64,000 bases of DNA from Rhabditoides inermis (GCA_963966185.1 CAWZYM010000318.1:124001-188000); one strand, 5' to 3'; counted from the stretch's first letter, positions 22,024-34,179 are shown. Notes: generated from the letters alone by a model not told the origin. Made by a program: numbers and translations.

Positions 22024-22067
22024 TGTGGGTGGGTGGGTGGGTGGGTGGGTGGGTGGGTGGGTGGGTG
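22024..22067 (+). repeat. (GGGT)n microsatellite
   Basis: About eleven GGGT units inside the dispersed repeat; absent from the copies at 51.8 and 58.5 kb. Confidence 0.9.
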
Positions 22068-22463
22068 TCGTGTCCGGTAACGCTGACTCTCTCCCGAAAG
22101 CGTACTCTCTCGGCGTTTTCTGCCCGTGTTCTCCAACTAGCACTTTGAGTGTAGTTCGCCCCGCCGCCGCCAGCGTCTAATTCGCGCCGGGTTTGCGTTG
22201 TTTTGGGTCCGCCAACTATAACCAGGAGAAAAAGCGCAGTAGGCGCGACTCCGAACGGTAGTGAGAAAATATGCGGGGGAAAAACGTTTTTGTGAAACGT
22301 AACGGCGATCCGAAACGTAACGTGTGATCTGTGGTACATGAGAGTAAGAAGAGAGAGAACGGCCGAGAGTTTGTGTTAGTATTTGTAAACGTTGATAGAA
22401 GAACAGAAAATATAAAGAGACAGAGAGAGAAGGGCAGAAAGTGAGAGAGTGAGAGAGAACATT

Positions 22464-22465
22464 GT

Positions 22466-22521
<56 letters not shown>
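22464..22521. repeat. (GA)n microsatellite
   Basis: Long AG run; the corresponding part of the 52.1-kb copy is a shorter imperfect GA/GATA tract. Confidence 0.9.
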
Positions 22522-22527
<6 letters not shown>

Positions 22528-22682
22528 AGGAACAGTGAAAGAGAGAGAAGGGACGAAGAGAAGGAGAGAACAGAGTGAGTGAGAGATAGTAGTTTTTGAT
22601 AAAATCCATATGAATAGTCATAATTCAGCACATATTCAAAATTTCTATGAAATTTAACAAAAGGACATATATTTTCTTTAAA

Positions 22683-22873
22683 AAGTACTTGCGTAAACAA
22701 ATGAACTTTGTCTTGTCCCAATGCAGCAAAAGCACATGCATAAAGCGTTTACAAATACTAACACAAACCTGCGCATAACGGACAGTGGACATTAACCGAT
22801 GAAATATAACAATACAAATGAATAACGCCATACGTCCATATTAGAGAGAGAGAGAGAAGACAGAGAGAGAGAG

Positions 22874-22920
<47 letters not shown>

Positions 22921-23027
22921 AAGAGAGAGGCGCAGGTTTGTGTTAGTATTTGTAAACGCTTTATGCATGTGCTTTTGCTGCATTGGGACAAGACAAAGTT
23001 CATTTGTTTACGCAAGTACTTTTTAAA
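22683..23027. repeat. Inverted-repeat element, about 95-bp arms
   Basis: Left arm with AAGTACTTGCGTAAAC, CCAATGCAGCAAAAGCACAT and CAAATACTAACACAAACC is mirrored at 22930-23027 around a GA-rich centre. A relative lies at 61548-61806. Confidence 0.75.
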
Positions 23028-23355
23028 GAAAATTCTACTTTCATCGGGTAGTTAAACCGTGGAACAATCTTCCGTTCAATCTTGATAACGTATATTCAAT
23101 TTCCGATATGAGAAAACTACTGTCGAATTGTGACGTATTAATGTTTGGTCAACTCCCCCACTTTTTGTAGACTCATTTTATCTTTGTCGTGTAATATGTT
23201 GATGAACCTATCATTTTTGCACGATTTTTATGTAACGTGAGGGCCCCCCAATAAGTAGCTGACCACTTGCACTGGTCAGCCAAGGGTTAGCCCCATTTTT
23301 CATGCTTGCCTTTTATCGTTATTTACTTCTCTCTTGCCGTGGAAATAAACACTTC
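23028..23355 (+). mobile_element. 5'-truncated LINE, reverse transcriptase C-terminus
   Basis: Reads FHRVVKPWNNLPFNLDNVYS and then ISDMRKLLSNCDVLMFGQLP, stop: the typical last 50 residues of LINE reverse transcriptases (R..K.WN.LP). It is followed by a 3' untranslated stretch with AATAAA near 23344. Different family from the LINE at 14.8-19.4 kb, and starts abruptly, as 5' truncation does. Confidence 0.7.
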
Positions 23356-24417
23356 AATATATGTATGTAATGCCGCCAGATCACTATAGCTGTAACGATG
23401 CATCACAGCTGAACCATAACACCTTGTACTCTAGTGCGTCTGATCAAATATCCATTGCCATTGTCTGCATTTCATGTGTGTTGTGTGACGTATCCATGAA
23501 ATAACTAGTAAATAAATACTATTTTGGCGGTTAAGATTTTTATTCATGTAGTGTGTATCCTCAGTAGATCTCTGCAGTACCCTTTTGTGTGATATTGTAA
23601 ACATCGGTTGTAAACATAAACAACTTCTCAGAAAGTGTGCGCAATACACTAACATAATTAAACAATCAAACGTGTTTGCAAGATGCGCTGCCCACCGGAT
23701 CTAATCAAATCAACGGATTAGCGTTAAAGCTTATTCATTCATTCTTAAATAATATCTTTGTTTTGCGCGTTATTAGTTATGAGACAGACGCGAGACAGAT
23801 GATTTAGTAACGCACACTTTTTGTGTTGTAAATTTGTGTTTCGCTCTAATAATGTTGTTTACATCACACATCACATGCATATGCATTGATAACTTAGTTT
23901 TGACGTTTGTCGTTACTGTCATTCTGATTGTAAAAGTGAAAGACTAAAAGATATCTGAAAACAATACAACGATAAGGTAGCAAACACTTTATCTTGCGCT
24001 CACATTTTTCATCTTAACTCATACCAAGGAACTCATGTTGTATGTAATGTGACGTCAGTAAATTAACTCTGAAGTCACGTTTAGTAAAGTCACTGTAAAT
24101 ACGCTTTTTATACTTCGGTTTGAGTATCGAATTTCAATGTTGACAATCGGAAAAAAACAACCATATCTTTCGAATTGCGGATATTACTCTTATTGAATTT
24201 TCCCGATGTTCATTAATTCAATCTATAATTGACATACCCTGTCAGAATTCAAACAATCAATCTTCGTCCTCTCCCAAGAGACGAAACAATTAGTTCAGTT
24301 CCTCTTTTCTTGTAATTCTGTGAAACCGTGGCTATAGCTATTTAGCTATAATTGCCCATTCTATTGTCAGTCGCACGCTCATTTTCTTCAAAAAGTTTAT
24401 TTTAACATAATATTAAT
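23356..24417. other. AT-rich intergenic DNA before the chemoreceptor
   Basis: No coding exon, RNA gene or clear repeat was recognised. Confidence 0.5.
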
Positions 24418-25620
24418 ATGGTGGAATTGAGTGAAGTTGGCAGTGTTCTCATGTGTGTGGTAAGTTCACGATAATTCACATTTCACATTAATTTTTACTA
24501 GACCGGATCGTTTGGATTGATTTGCTACGCACTCATTTTGGTCTATAGTAAACATATTGTAATGGATTCTTGCAACACACTTATGCTTGCCTTGGCGACA
24601 TACGATGCATATAACAGTCTCATATTCATTTTATGCGCATTATTAACGTACTTGTGGGTTATTTTAACAGTTTTAGGTTGAATAAAGTTTTAGTAAACTG
24701 GAGAACACATATCTACTATCTCGAGTTTTTGGAGTACTTATTTATGTTGGGCAATGTCTCGCTTTCTCAACACATTTTCTGATCGCAATCAATCGATTGG
24801 TGGCTATTCGCTGGCCAATACGGTATGTTTTGGGTATTATCGATTGTTTATAGTTTATTTATGTTGTATAGGTATCATAAACAGTACGATCGTCGAAATG
24901 CAACACTGTTCCTGATGACTGCTTTCACGTTTTCGATACTATTGTGCTTTCCACAAATGATTGAAGGTGTTTTTGTCCAATTACGTAGTTAAAATCTATT
25001 CTTTTTAGAAACGTGTAGCTTCCGTTTCAATCCAGATAGTTTTGGATTCTGTTTCCCTAAGCGTTCATGTGGATTGTTTTATAACTGGTTCATAGGTAGT
25101 ATATCACAATTAAATTACATTTCAATCAAATAAGTTAGCATACGCTGCGTTTAGATTTTTCTGGCAACATCGTATTGATAACTTGTATGATATTGATATA
25201 CTCATATACGTACTGTCACTTCTACAACACTAAACATTTTATGAACAAAAACTCGGAAAAGAAAGTTCAGAGATCTTTGCTATATCGGGTAACTTACAAG
25301 TCATCGTAAAAACTTATATGCATACAAATCATGAAAACAATTCAGTCCACTACAACATCATTAATTATGATCAGTTTTATTGTATCATATTACCTAGGAG
25401 ATATTTTTCTGAAGGATGAAACACTCCGCTTTTCCTTCACTACATTCCCGTGGATGTTGTGTCATAGTCTAAATCTGTGAGTAGTTTTTCATCACATTTA
25501 AAACTCATTATTTTCAGCTTACATATGCTAGTGAACTCGTTCAACATCAATCGAAGAGCAAAACATCGTGAAATGAGAATTCAGGCATTGGGCCTGCACA
25601 ATTTTACAGGCGCCACGTAA
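24418..25620 (+). CDS. 7TM chemoreceptor (288 aa, eight exons), Srx-like
   Basis: Rhodopsin-type G-protein-coupled receptor of the nematode chemoreceptor class, expected in sensory-neuron membranes; ligand unknown. Exons: 24418-24459, 24502-24647, 24694-24822, 24872-24966, 25009-25095, 25155-25288, 25346-25476 and 25518-25620, total 867 nt in one frame. Seven hydrophobic segments can be seen, beginning GSFGLICYALILVY and TYDAYNSLIFILCALL. TM3 ends in STHFLIAINRLVAIRWPI, the position of the DRY box. Extracellular loop 2 has Cys (ETCSFRFNPDSFGFC). TM7 reads FPWMLCHSLNLLHMLVNSFN, then INRRAKHREMR, which matches TM7/helix 8 of Srx-like receptors. All introns are 41-59 bp, shorter than those of other genes here. 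The frame is intact, so it looks functional. Srx is the likeliest subfamily; Srsx is possible. Confidence 0.85.
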
Positions 25621-26184
25621 ACTGACAAATTAATAAGTACTAGTTTCTTTGAATGATTTGTTTTCTTGTAGTATAATAATGTTTTATATTTGAGAAACAT
25701 AAAGTTTTTTGTGACAGAACTTATAATCTCTGATCTCTGATGCGTATCGCTGAAGCAGTCATAAACGTCTTATGTTTCCCCTCTTATTTTCACATAATGT
25801 CTCCTTTTTCTCTCTTACCCTTTTCGCCCTTTTTTTTACAAAAATAGTCATCCCTGTGAGCCAATCACTCAGGATACAGTGAGTCATACATGCGAGAGAG
25901 TGCGCGATCGGAGAGGGCCGAGATGACAAAAGAGAAAAAAAGGAGGAGGTGAAGGAGGAGGAGGAGGGGGAGTAGTGATGTGTTGTGGCACGTCCCTTTG
26001 TTGAATTGTTGATCGAGTGAACTTGATATCAAAAAGATAAAGTTTTCTATTATCTTTGACTTCGATACACGGATCAGTTTCACAATCGCTGATTCAGTCC
26101 AGAGCATACAGATAAGGGAATAAAAGTGGATCGATTCGGGGTTTGTTTGTCCGCTGTTTGCGCGGAGTACAGTCAGCTTTCGCG
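25621..26184. other. Intergenic DNA
   Basis: Polypurine tract around 25925-25980. Nothing else recognised. Confidence 0.5.
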
Positions 26185-28726
26185 ATGCAGCAGAGGTTTC
26201 CACTGCCGGTGAGTGTTGACAGCTTGTATTATGCTAATTTAGGCAAATTCAGACGCTGCCGTTTGCTCGCGACCTGCATTCCGGGTGTGTGGTCGGCACG
26301 TCGATCACTCTTGTCGCACAGCCATATGACGATAGAAGGAAGTGAGTGGGAATTATCAATGAATTACTGTCATTTTTTGCTTAAAAACACGTCCGCATCA
26401 CTCTAACAGAGACGTTGTAAACAAAGTCGTTACTGTTTAAACAAAACCCTTACTGTCATTACTGTTCTGAACGCATTACTGTTTATTTGCATCATACCGA
26501 TATATCTGTGAGATGAAACGTATGTTATCAGTGGGGAGTATCGGGTATGATGTTCAAGTATTTTGAATGATTTACTGTCGATATCAAGAAAAGACCTACC
26601 GACTCGGGAACCAATGAAAAAAGTATAAATAGCAATTTGGAAACCATAATGCAATGATTACTTTGCAGGTCGTTCACTCTCACCCTGCTCACTGTCTCGG
26701 GTGAGACAGCTTTGCGATGCGAGGGGCGGGTGGGGGAGAGGGGACACGTCGGACTGTCCAGTGTGACCAATGGAACTGAGAGCAGCGAGGTGAGCTCATC
26801 CCAAAGCGGCATCGCGGCTGTGTGAATACCGTATAAGAAAAAGTTTGTGCGCTATTGGGAGTTATTCTGTGACGAATATTCAAGAGTGCAAGAGAAATAG
26901 CTGTTCTGGTGGCTAGTGTTGGAAGTTGGAGTTGGGAGAACGAGGCCTGTTGAGGTGACGGCGCCGGCGAGTTTTTCCACTGCCAAGGAGTTCACACTCA
27001 CCATCAACGTCAAGGAGAGAGTGTTCGAGGTGGGTGGGTCTGTGAACTCCTCGATAAAGGGTCCTATTCAACCCTCAACCTTGTCGCATTGAGAGAGCAA
27101 AAATGCGCTCGCTACAAATACATCCAAGTTCTTGGACTATGTACTTGGGTGGGTTAATTGCGCGCCTGTTGCGGTTGCCTTCCTTATATGTATGTAGGTG
27201 TATGTAACTGTTTCTTCCTCTCTCGCATCGAGCGGTCGTTGTATAGTCAGGATCAGGATATAGTGATTTCGGAAAAGTTATTGATTGATTGTTTGAAGGT
27301 GTTCGTGAACAGTGTCTACTGCCTGGAGTACCTGCACCGGGTGGAGCCCCTGTTGGCGCGTCGGCTGGAGTGCGACGGGCCCATGTCGGTCAAGGAGGTC
27401 GTCGTCACCCCAGCCAGCGGTGCGTGTCACTGTGTACTCGAGTGATTGTATGGTATTGGAGTAATGTGTTCGTGCCATAGTCTTTCTTCGACTTTCGCAA
27501 AGTAGTCAAGTCTCTTGACTCGGGTGCAATTTTTTACCTTTACTGAAGTAATAGTCGAGAAGTTGATTTCACGATGATAAGGCTGAATTGTATACCTAAT
27601 TCACACGCCATTGTTGTGTGAGATGAGACACGTATCTACCATTTTCAGTGGAGACCCTGCCTCCTCCGCCCTCATACGACCAGCTGAGTGAGCAGATGGG
27701 AGGGATGGGGATCGGCGGGGCTGCGCCCTCTCTCAGCTACCCACCCCCCGCTCTCGCAACCCTTCCGATCGAAAAGAACGGAGGGGCTGCACCCACCGGC
27801 TACCCCACTACCACCACTTCACCAGCCACTCTCATCCACAAGCCCGCGCTCGCGAACCGACCGAACGGAAAGGACGCGGTTAGGGGAGGCTACACAGCTG
27901 CGACGCAGCCAGCCTATGGCAACGCTCCTGGCGTGTATCCTGGGTATCCCCCGCCGCCGACCGTTTCTGGTGCGCCAGCGAAACCTCCTACGTATCCTGG
28001 ATCGTCTGCTCCCGCCAACGGGGGCAACGCTCCGCCCGCGTATCCGAATGGATCGTATGCTCCTGTGTCCACTGCTCCCTATTCCACTCTGCCAGCGAAG
28101 CCCGTGACTACCACGTCTCCGTACCCTGGTGGTTCGTCTACCGTTCCCGCCAATTCGCAGCCGACGTATGGCAACACTGGGACGTATCCTCCGGCGACTA
28201 ACGCGCCGTATTCGGGTGAGCCAGTGAAGCCTGTGACTACTCCGTATCCTGGTTCGTCTCTTCCCGCCACCTCTCAGCCCATCTACGGCAACCCTCCGTA
28301 CCCGGGTGCGGCTCCGGCACCGTATCCCCCTACTACGAATCCTGCCAATACTCAGTCTGTCTATGGCAACACCCCGCCGTATCCGGGAGCACCTTATACC
28401 CCTTATCCTCCGTCCACCAAGCCCGCCAACACAACTCCCAACTACGGCAACGTGCCGTCCAGCCAGTCGGGCGTTGGCTTCAAGCCGCAGTACTCTGGCA
28501 ATCAGCCGCAATCAGCTGGCCCGGTCTCTGCGGGCGCGTCGGTGGCCGATAAGGCGGCGTTCCTCGAGGCGCGACTCGATCGCAGTCGACTCGAATCGAT
28601 GCGAGCGAGCGGCATGAACGGTCAGGCAAGTGGGTACGGGGGACAGCAGCCGCAGCCCTATCCCCCGCCGCCGCCGCCGCAGGTGCCTGGAGGAGGATAC
28701 CCCATTGGACAGGGAGCGCAGGTGGG

Positions 28727-28823
<97 letters not shown>

Positions 28824-30788
28824 ACAGTCTCTCTGTTTCAGGGCTACCCGCCCGCTCAACCCTATCCGCCGACGTACAACGGGGCTCCGCCGCCTCCGCC
28901 GATGGGCGCTGGGGCATCGGTGGGTTCTCGATGTTCTATTACTCATGATAATGCTCACGGGACCAGCTCCATAGCGAGACTTTCATGTTTTGTGTATTGA
29001 GATTCTGGATAAACTTTTGGTTTCCGATTACTCATACTAGATAATTACTCATAATAAAAGGATTTAAAAAAACAGTCAAAACCACTGATTCCAGCCGAAC
29101 CCTCCGATGACCAACATCAATCCCGCGTTCTACGGCGGCCCGCAGTACCGAGGGGTGAGTGCAATCGAACGTTGATTGATATTGATTTATCGATTTTTTC
29201 ACCTAATATGCTACTTCAAAATTATGAGATGAGAAAATATTATCGTGACACTTTTTTTATTTTACATTGTTTTATTGATTGCGATAAGCAGAAAAGGAAA
29301 GTGTCTGGTGATATGGCAATTCGGTGGCAAAAACGGCAATGGAGGTGTGGGTAGTCTCTTCGAAACAGCCCGTACGGAACATGCTGTCTGGTCGTGTTTC
29401 GACTTCAGTATCGAAGAGAGTTTCGAAGAGACTGGTCCCGAACTTCCATTGCACACAGGATCGTTTGGTACTGCAAACGCGTGACCTGTTCAGGGCTTGA
29501 AAACCTATTGTCGTGTTATAACACTCTTACATGTACAATGATGAGCTACTGTACTTTACCGGCTTTATCGCAACCTTACTGTAAATCACATTACCATGTG
29601 CTACTTGATTCTATATAAACATTCTTTCTGACTCTTGAATTGAAATGCGCAATCGTTTAGTACTGCAAATGCGTGACCTGAAAACTCTTGAAAAAAATCA
29701 TTCGAACAATTCAGGGCACTCCCTCTCCTCCGCCGCCGCCGCAGCCGATCCCGGGGCAGTACAACTACTTGGCCGGAAGGGTGCCGCCCACGTACAACAA
29801 CTACCCCCCGACCACACAGTACCCCGGATACGGTGGGTGACAGAGAGCGGTGCTGGAGAGGTCGAAGAGAGTCCTTTTGATTTTGATCTTTCACTGATAT
29901 GAATTACGAGAGAAAGAGGGGGAGAGAGAGGGAGAGAGAGATAGAGAGAGGGGGGAGAGAGAGAGAGAGTCTCCCTTGCAGTCAGCGTCGGGGCGGCTCC
30001 TGTGGTGTACCAGCAGTCGCACGGCGGCTACGCGTATCCTGGCTATGGAGGGGCCACCGTCTACGGCGGGGGGTGCGAGTCGTCGGTGGGTGGATCTAGA
30101 GAGGGACTTCCAGAGAGTGTCGACTCATCACATGCCATCTAAACTTCATGCCATCTGAAAACGTCCCTCGATCAGACATTCGACGGTTGATGGAAACTGG
30201 GTGGCGACAATCAGAGTGAATATGACACTGCCACGTATACGTATAGGATATCCGGGACACCGTATCGCCCATTTTCACGGAACGGCACATGTCGGTGGTC
30301 AGACAAACAAGAAATGACGAAGAAATAAAGAGAAAACAACCTACAGTGCGCGGAATGTAGCTTCCTATTGACGGCTCAAAATTTGAATTCTTGCGCAGAA
30401 GACTGCGGCGAGAGGAGAGGGCGCAGGCGGTGAGCGCGCGTGTCTCTCCATTTCCCATTGTCTCTCGCAATAAAGTAGTCCGCGCGGCCACTGTATTTAT
30501 AAGGTTTTTTGCACTTATTCTTATAGCGGCACCTGGAGTCCAATGAAAAAAAATCGAATTCCAAGCAAGTTTGTCGCGATACCCTGAGTTATGTTCTTAT
30601 GTACAGTAATTAAAATGATATGGATATCTCATTCGATTTATTAATGGTTTCACTATTCACATGGAGTGAAGTGAAACGTCTGCATCGTAAGCGCGCAATT
30701 ATAGTGCATAGCAGAAATCATATTCCATTTTTTTCAGCACTACCGTCGGCGTCGCTCTTCGAGCTCTAGCTGTTCGGATCGTTGCTGA
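26185..30788 (+). CDS. Galectin-fold protein with long Pro/Tyr-rich C-terminal tail (about 655 aa)
   Basis: Eleven exons: 26185-26208, 26253-26341, 26669-26789, 26901-27029, 27299-27419, 27649-28721, 28842-28919, 29095-29154, 29715-29832, 29982-30085 and 30738-30788; total 1968 nt, divisible by three. Residues 1-160 form a galectin-like fold: LPFARDLHSGCVVGTSITLV, KSFTLTLLTVSG, FTLTINVKERVFE and VFVNSVYCLEYLHRVEPLLA. The key His/Arg/Trp sugar-contact residues of classical galectins are not clear, so sugar binding is uncertain. Residues 160-640 are low-complexity repeats around PYPG, PPYPG, YGN and NTQP, ending with SR-like YRRRRSSSSSCSDRC. Human galectin-3 joins a galectin domain to a Pro/Gly/Tyr tail in the opposite order. 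The acceptors of exons 4 and 5 are weak. An alternative end reads through the last donor to a stop at 30142. Confidence 0.7.
28727..28820. repeat. (CT)n microsatellite filling a galectin-gene intron
   Basis: CT dinucleotide run making up nearly all of the 120-bp intron 28722-28841. It acts as an extended polypyrimidine tract before the acceptor. Confidence 0.9.
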
Positions 30789-30855
30789 TCAGCTGACCGT
30801 ATCAGCTGATCGGATCAATTATCATTCTGTCTGTATCCAGCCAAATCTCAAATCC

Positions 30856-30861
30856 TTTATT
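30856..30861 (-). terminator. Poly(A) signal of the convergent membrane-protein gene
   Basis: AATAAA on the minus strand. The signals of the two convergent genes cross over, so the 3' ends probably overlap. Confidence 0.6.
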
Positions 30862-30892
30862 ATCCAATTTTGTATGAGATCGTGTTTGTTTC

Positions 30893-30898
30893 AATAAA
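30893..30898 (+). terminator. Poly(A) signal of the galectin-fold gene
   Basis: AATAAA 105 bp after the stop at 30788. Confidence 0.65.
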
Positions 30899-31002
30899 AC
30901 TCTATGTGTACGACGTATTATCACAGCACGGGCGCGCAATCTGGGAAGAAAGAGTGCAGGTAGAACAAGGGGCGGGGCTAGCGGGGGCGGGGTCTCGCGC
31001 CC

Positions 31003-31080
31003 TCACTTCGGTCGCTTGAACACAATCTGGTCTTGCGGTGAGTCCTTGTGCTGCGCTTGTCGCCTGAAAAGGGGGTGATG

Positions 31081-31129
<49 letters not shown>

Positions 31130-31429
31130 ATGCGAACCTCTTGTTCTCCCTCTCTGACCGTCCGGCAAGATGACAGACAGAGAGACACTTTTCTTCCATG
31201 AGTCGAAGACGTCTTTGAATGTCGAGAGAAGAAGTAGAGGTCTGCAATGTGTTGTATGTATGCAGCATACACAGAGCCCCTATTCTATTTCTGCGTCGTA
31301 GATGACAGATGGCTGCTGGGGGATTACTTTCTCTCTGCTAGTGGTAGTGACAACAAGAGACGAAGAAAGAACGGAACGCCTTGTTTTTGTCTCGTCACGC
31401 AGACAGAAATACACTATAGGTTTCCGTGT

Positions 31430-31480
<51 letters not shown>

Positions 31481-32192
31481 CTACCTTGTCGACGACTTTC
31501 TTCATCTCTGTCACATCGCCGTCCATGCGAGAAATCGAGTCGTGAACATACGCGACCGTCTAAACAAAACCATAACATTACCGGTAATAGTATACTGATG
31601 AAGTATACTGATAAAAAAGATACTGATAACAGGGATAAAGCACTTTGCCAGCTGTGGAGTTGGTGTTGTCGTCTCCCTCCCTGGATAAGTCGAACTCGAC
31701 CCTCAATCTATGGAGGTCTCTCTCCAATGCGGCCACTCGCTGTGGTAGGAAGGACAGGTCTGAATGACATTGAAACTTTATAGCGTTTTACACCCGAAAC
31801 GGCTTCTTTCTCTGTCTAGAACAGTTTGGACACGGCAAATTGCATTATTGTTTGTTGAAAGAATCAAATGAGTTCTTTGAAACGTAACGTAAAGTTGTTC
31901 AATACGGTACGGTAGAAACAACAGGTATAAATCTAAAACATTTTGCAATTTAATAGTACTACACACAACTAATTGTGTTTCACTCATTACACGAACAAAA
32001 ATGGTTTCCTCGAAACGTACCTGACACATGCTGTCCGATACTAGTCAGCTGTCTGTTCATTCGATGCGCATACATGGAGAGTACTAGGGTACACATGCAC
32101 AGTGAGACCAGCAGTATGTTGTGGAAGGAACAAAGAGCGGGAGAAGATGGAGAAGGGAACGAGAGGCTGAGCGGACGCCTGCAAGTCATCAT
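31003..32192 (-). CDS. Small type II membrane protein with coiled coil (175 aa, five exons)
   Basis: Not a family I can name. Exons 32192-32021, 31759-31644, 31559-31485, 31241-31138 and 31063-31003 keep frame throughout (528 nt). The N-terminus MMTCRRPLSLSFPSPSSP is short and basic. It is followed by a hydrophobic segment HNILLVSLCMCTLVLSMYA (residues about 28-46), which implies an anchor with the C-terminus outside or in the lumen. Then comes a helical coiled-coil-like stretch (LSFLPQRVAALERDLHRLRV, VHDSISRMDGDVTEMKKVVD) and a basic end (DSPQDQIVFKRPK). Two introns hold GA microsatellites. Architecture resembles the N-terminal parts of secreted type II proteins, but no enzyme domain follows. 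Confidence 0.7.
31082..31126. repeat. (GA)n microsatellite in intron
   Basis: AG run (CT on the coding strand) in the last intron of the type II membrane-protein gene. Confidence 0.9.
31434..31478. repeat. (GA)n microsatellite in intron
   Basis: AG run in the intron immediately after the TVAYVHDSISRM exon of the same gene. Confidence 0.9.
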
Positions 32193-32564
32193 CACTGCAA
32201 GGGAACTCCTGATTGCTTTGCTGTACCTCTAATTGGGTACGCCCCTGTTTTGCCGACTTCTATTTTGACGGAGGGGCAAATAAATCTTCGTGAATTCACA
32301 GACGCATAATTAGGTGTGAAGAAGATGGGGGGGGGGAATCGAATGCAGATTCCCTTTGAGAGACTTTCTTGAGAGACAGCGACGCTGAGATTGCGATTTC
32401 ACGCATGGTGTGGTTTATTGCAAGCATCGCTGTGGGTGGTATCTGTGTATTTTGTAGATTCTGCTCAAAATGGGAAAGATTTGATTGTCCCGAATACGTT
32501 TGGTGTCTCTTGTTGTGGCCGTGAAACATATCGCATAATCTGTTTCCGTTCAGTGAGACAAAGG

Positions 32565-32640
<76 letters not shown>

Positions 32641-32916
32641 TAGAGAGTGACAAGTAGACAGAAGGCTCGCGCGGGAAGGAGTAAATTGGATTTGCGGTCG
32701 CTCGCACGGAGGACACAGGATATTGGTGGGGAAATCGAGCGGGTTAGCAGGAAAGAGCGAGTATGCGAGTGTTTGCTAGCGTTCTCAGTGAGTATCTGAA
32801 TACCGGATGGTCTTCTTTGATCGTGGCTGAACTGCCCACTACAGTGGATAGATATTCACAAAGATAAGTTCAGAGTGTGTATTTGGGTATACCATAAATC
32901 ATCCTAGTACTCACTT
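32193..32916. other. Upstream region with GA microsatellite
   Basis: Promoter side of the gene at 31003-32192. A GA run lies at 32567-32634. An open minus-strand stretch around 32700-32850 might be a further exon of the putative gene at 32917-33130, but I could not settle its frame. Confidence 0.4.
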
Positions 32917-33130
32917 TGGGTGTCCGAAGTACTTTGGTCGCGTGGGCGGAGGGAGGTCGAGGTCGGGGACGTCGGAGTCATCCGATTCGACCAGCAGACC
33001 ACCCGCACGCATCACGACTACCGCAAACAGAAACAATAAAAGACGTCCACAGCTGCACACAACACTCCAGCATGCAAGCAACGCGGAGGGAATGAGAGAG
33101 AGGGAGAGAGAGAGAGGGGGGGGGTGTCGC
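32917..33130 (-). CDS. Putative secreted or membrane protein, first exon only
   Basis: A minus-strand frame reads IPSALLACWSVVCSCGRLLL, then FLFAVVVMRAGGLL (hydrophobic), and then an acidic/Pro stretch LVESDDSDVPDLDLPPPTRP ending at a good donor after KYFGHPK. A TATA box lies about 100 bp upstream. No ATG precedes the hydrophobic segment in this frame, and downstream exons were not resolved, so this may be a first coding exon with a start missed, or a chance frame. Confidence 0.3.
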
Positions 33131-33226
33131 AATCAGGACTTCCGACAGACGATGTTTGTCGTCTCCGCTCGTAAACAGCCTGTTAAGAGTGATAGGGAAT
33201 GGTGGAATTCAAATCTGAAGAAATCT

Positions 33227-33234
33227 TATTTATA
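33227..33234 (-). promoter_or_regulatory. TATA-like box
   Basis: TATAAATA on the minus strand, upstream of the putative exon at 32917-33130. Confidence 0.4.
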
Positions 33235-33239
33235 CGCGA

Positions 33240-34134
33240 GACATGGAGGGAGATCCGGCGGCACTTATAGACCTGCAATGACCGGAAGTGGTGGGGACAG
33301 GGGAGAGGGAGAGCGAGGGAGAGAGAGAGTGAGAGAGAGATGGTCGCGGGGAGCACTCGCCGTGTAATTGGTGAGCTCCAAAAAGACAATATTCCGGAGG
33401 AACGTTGGGGCAGAGTGGAAAAACGGGATTGACATGGAAGACATTGGAGGAGGAGGAGGGAGAAAAAGGAGAAGGAGGAGGAGAAGTAGGTGACAGGTGG
33501 AGCAGGAGACGTGGAGCAGAAGGAGAAGGAGAACGAGTATGGTAGGCGACAGAGTGGGTATTTTCGAAGAGGAGGAGTGTTGACTGACGACAAGTCAGTG
33601 CGTCGGACCACCGACTGGTCCCCAGGGAGTGCGGGCGATGACAGAACGGAAGAGTGGAAGAACGGAAGAGAGAGAGAGAGAGAGGTGTTCCCTCTACGAC
33701 TCCGGAATCGATGCAACAATAGAGAGAGAGGGCAGAAGCGACACCGGCTTTGTTTCGGAGGCGAACGGGAATTCATAACCAGACAAACACTTGAAGCTAC
33801 GGAGGATTACGAGAGGATGCCGAACGGGGAAGGGGTGAAGGGGGGGGGGGGAATAAGGGGCGGACGCAAACAGAAAGTTCACGGGAAATGGGAGGCGACG
33901 AGATTTGAAGAGAGTACAGAGATTGACATTACGAGTTGCGGTAAGCGGCTATGGAACACACTGGGGATAGGAGACTCTGGGCGATGAATAGACTCGCTGA
34001 GCCAAACGTGGTCGAGGGAGGGACGAGTTACGAGTAGTAGAGTATTACGCGCGGCGGCCAAAGACCTCTTCTTGGATATTATGAATATCTATGGGGACGG
34101 AATCGTGTGGCGAATGAGTAATGATAGAAATGAA

Positions 34135-34179
<45 letters not shown>

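Larger units (their letters stand above)
21791..22710 (-). repeat. Dispersed repeat with Helitron-like 3' hairpin
   Basis: At the left edge lies a perfect 10-bp stem with a 3-base loop (GAGAGGGCGC / GCGCCCTCTC, 21796-21818). On the minus strand it is followed by CTAAT, as at Helitron 3' ends. The same edge and following sequence recur at 51579 and 58334. Inside are a (GGGT)n run and a (GA)n run. No Rep/helicase was seen. Confidence 0.55.

Noticed and set aside
22024..22067. (GGGT)n as a telomere-like or G-quadruplex element
   Set aside because: Simple microsatellite, absent from sister copies; not the nematode telomere unit TTAGGC.
27819..28511. Antisense 230-codon Arg-rich frame in the galectin-gene tail
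   Set aside because: Antisense of the Pro/Tyr repeats, which continue over several spliced exons on the plus strand.
33490..33987. Plus-strand 165-codon frame rich in Arg, Glu and Gly
   Set aside because: Product of A/G strand bias; no splice structure, domain or start context.
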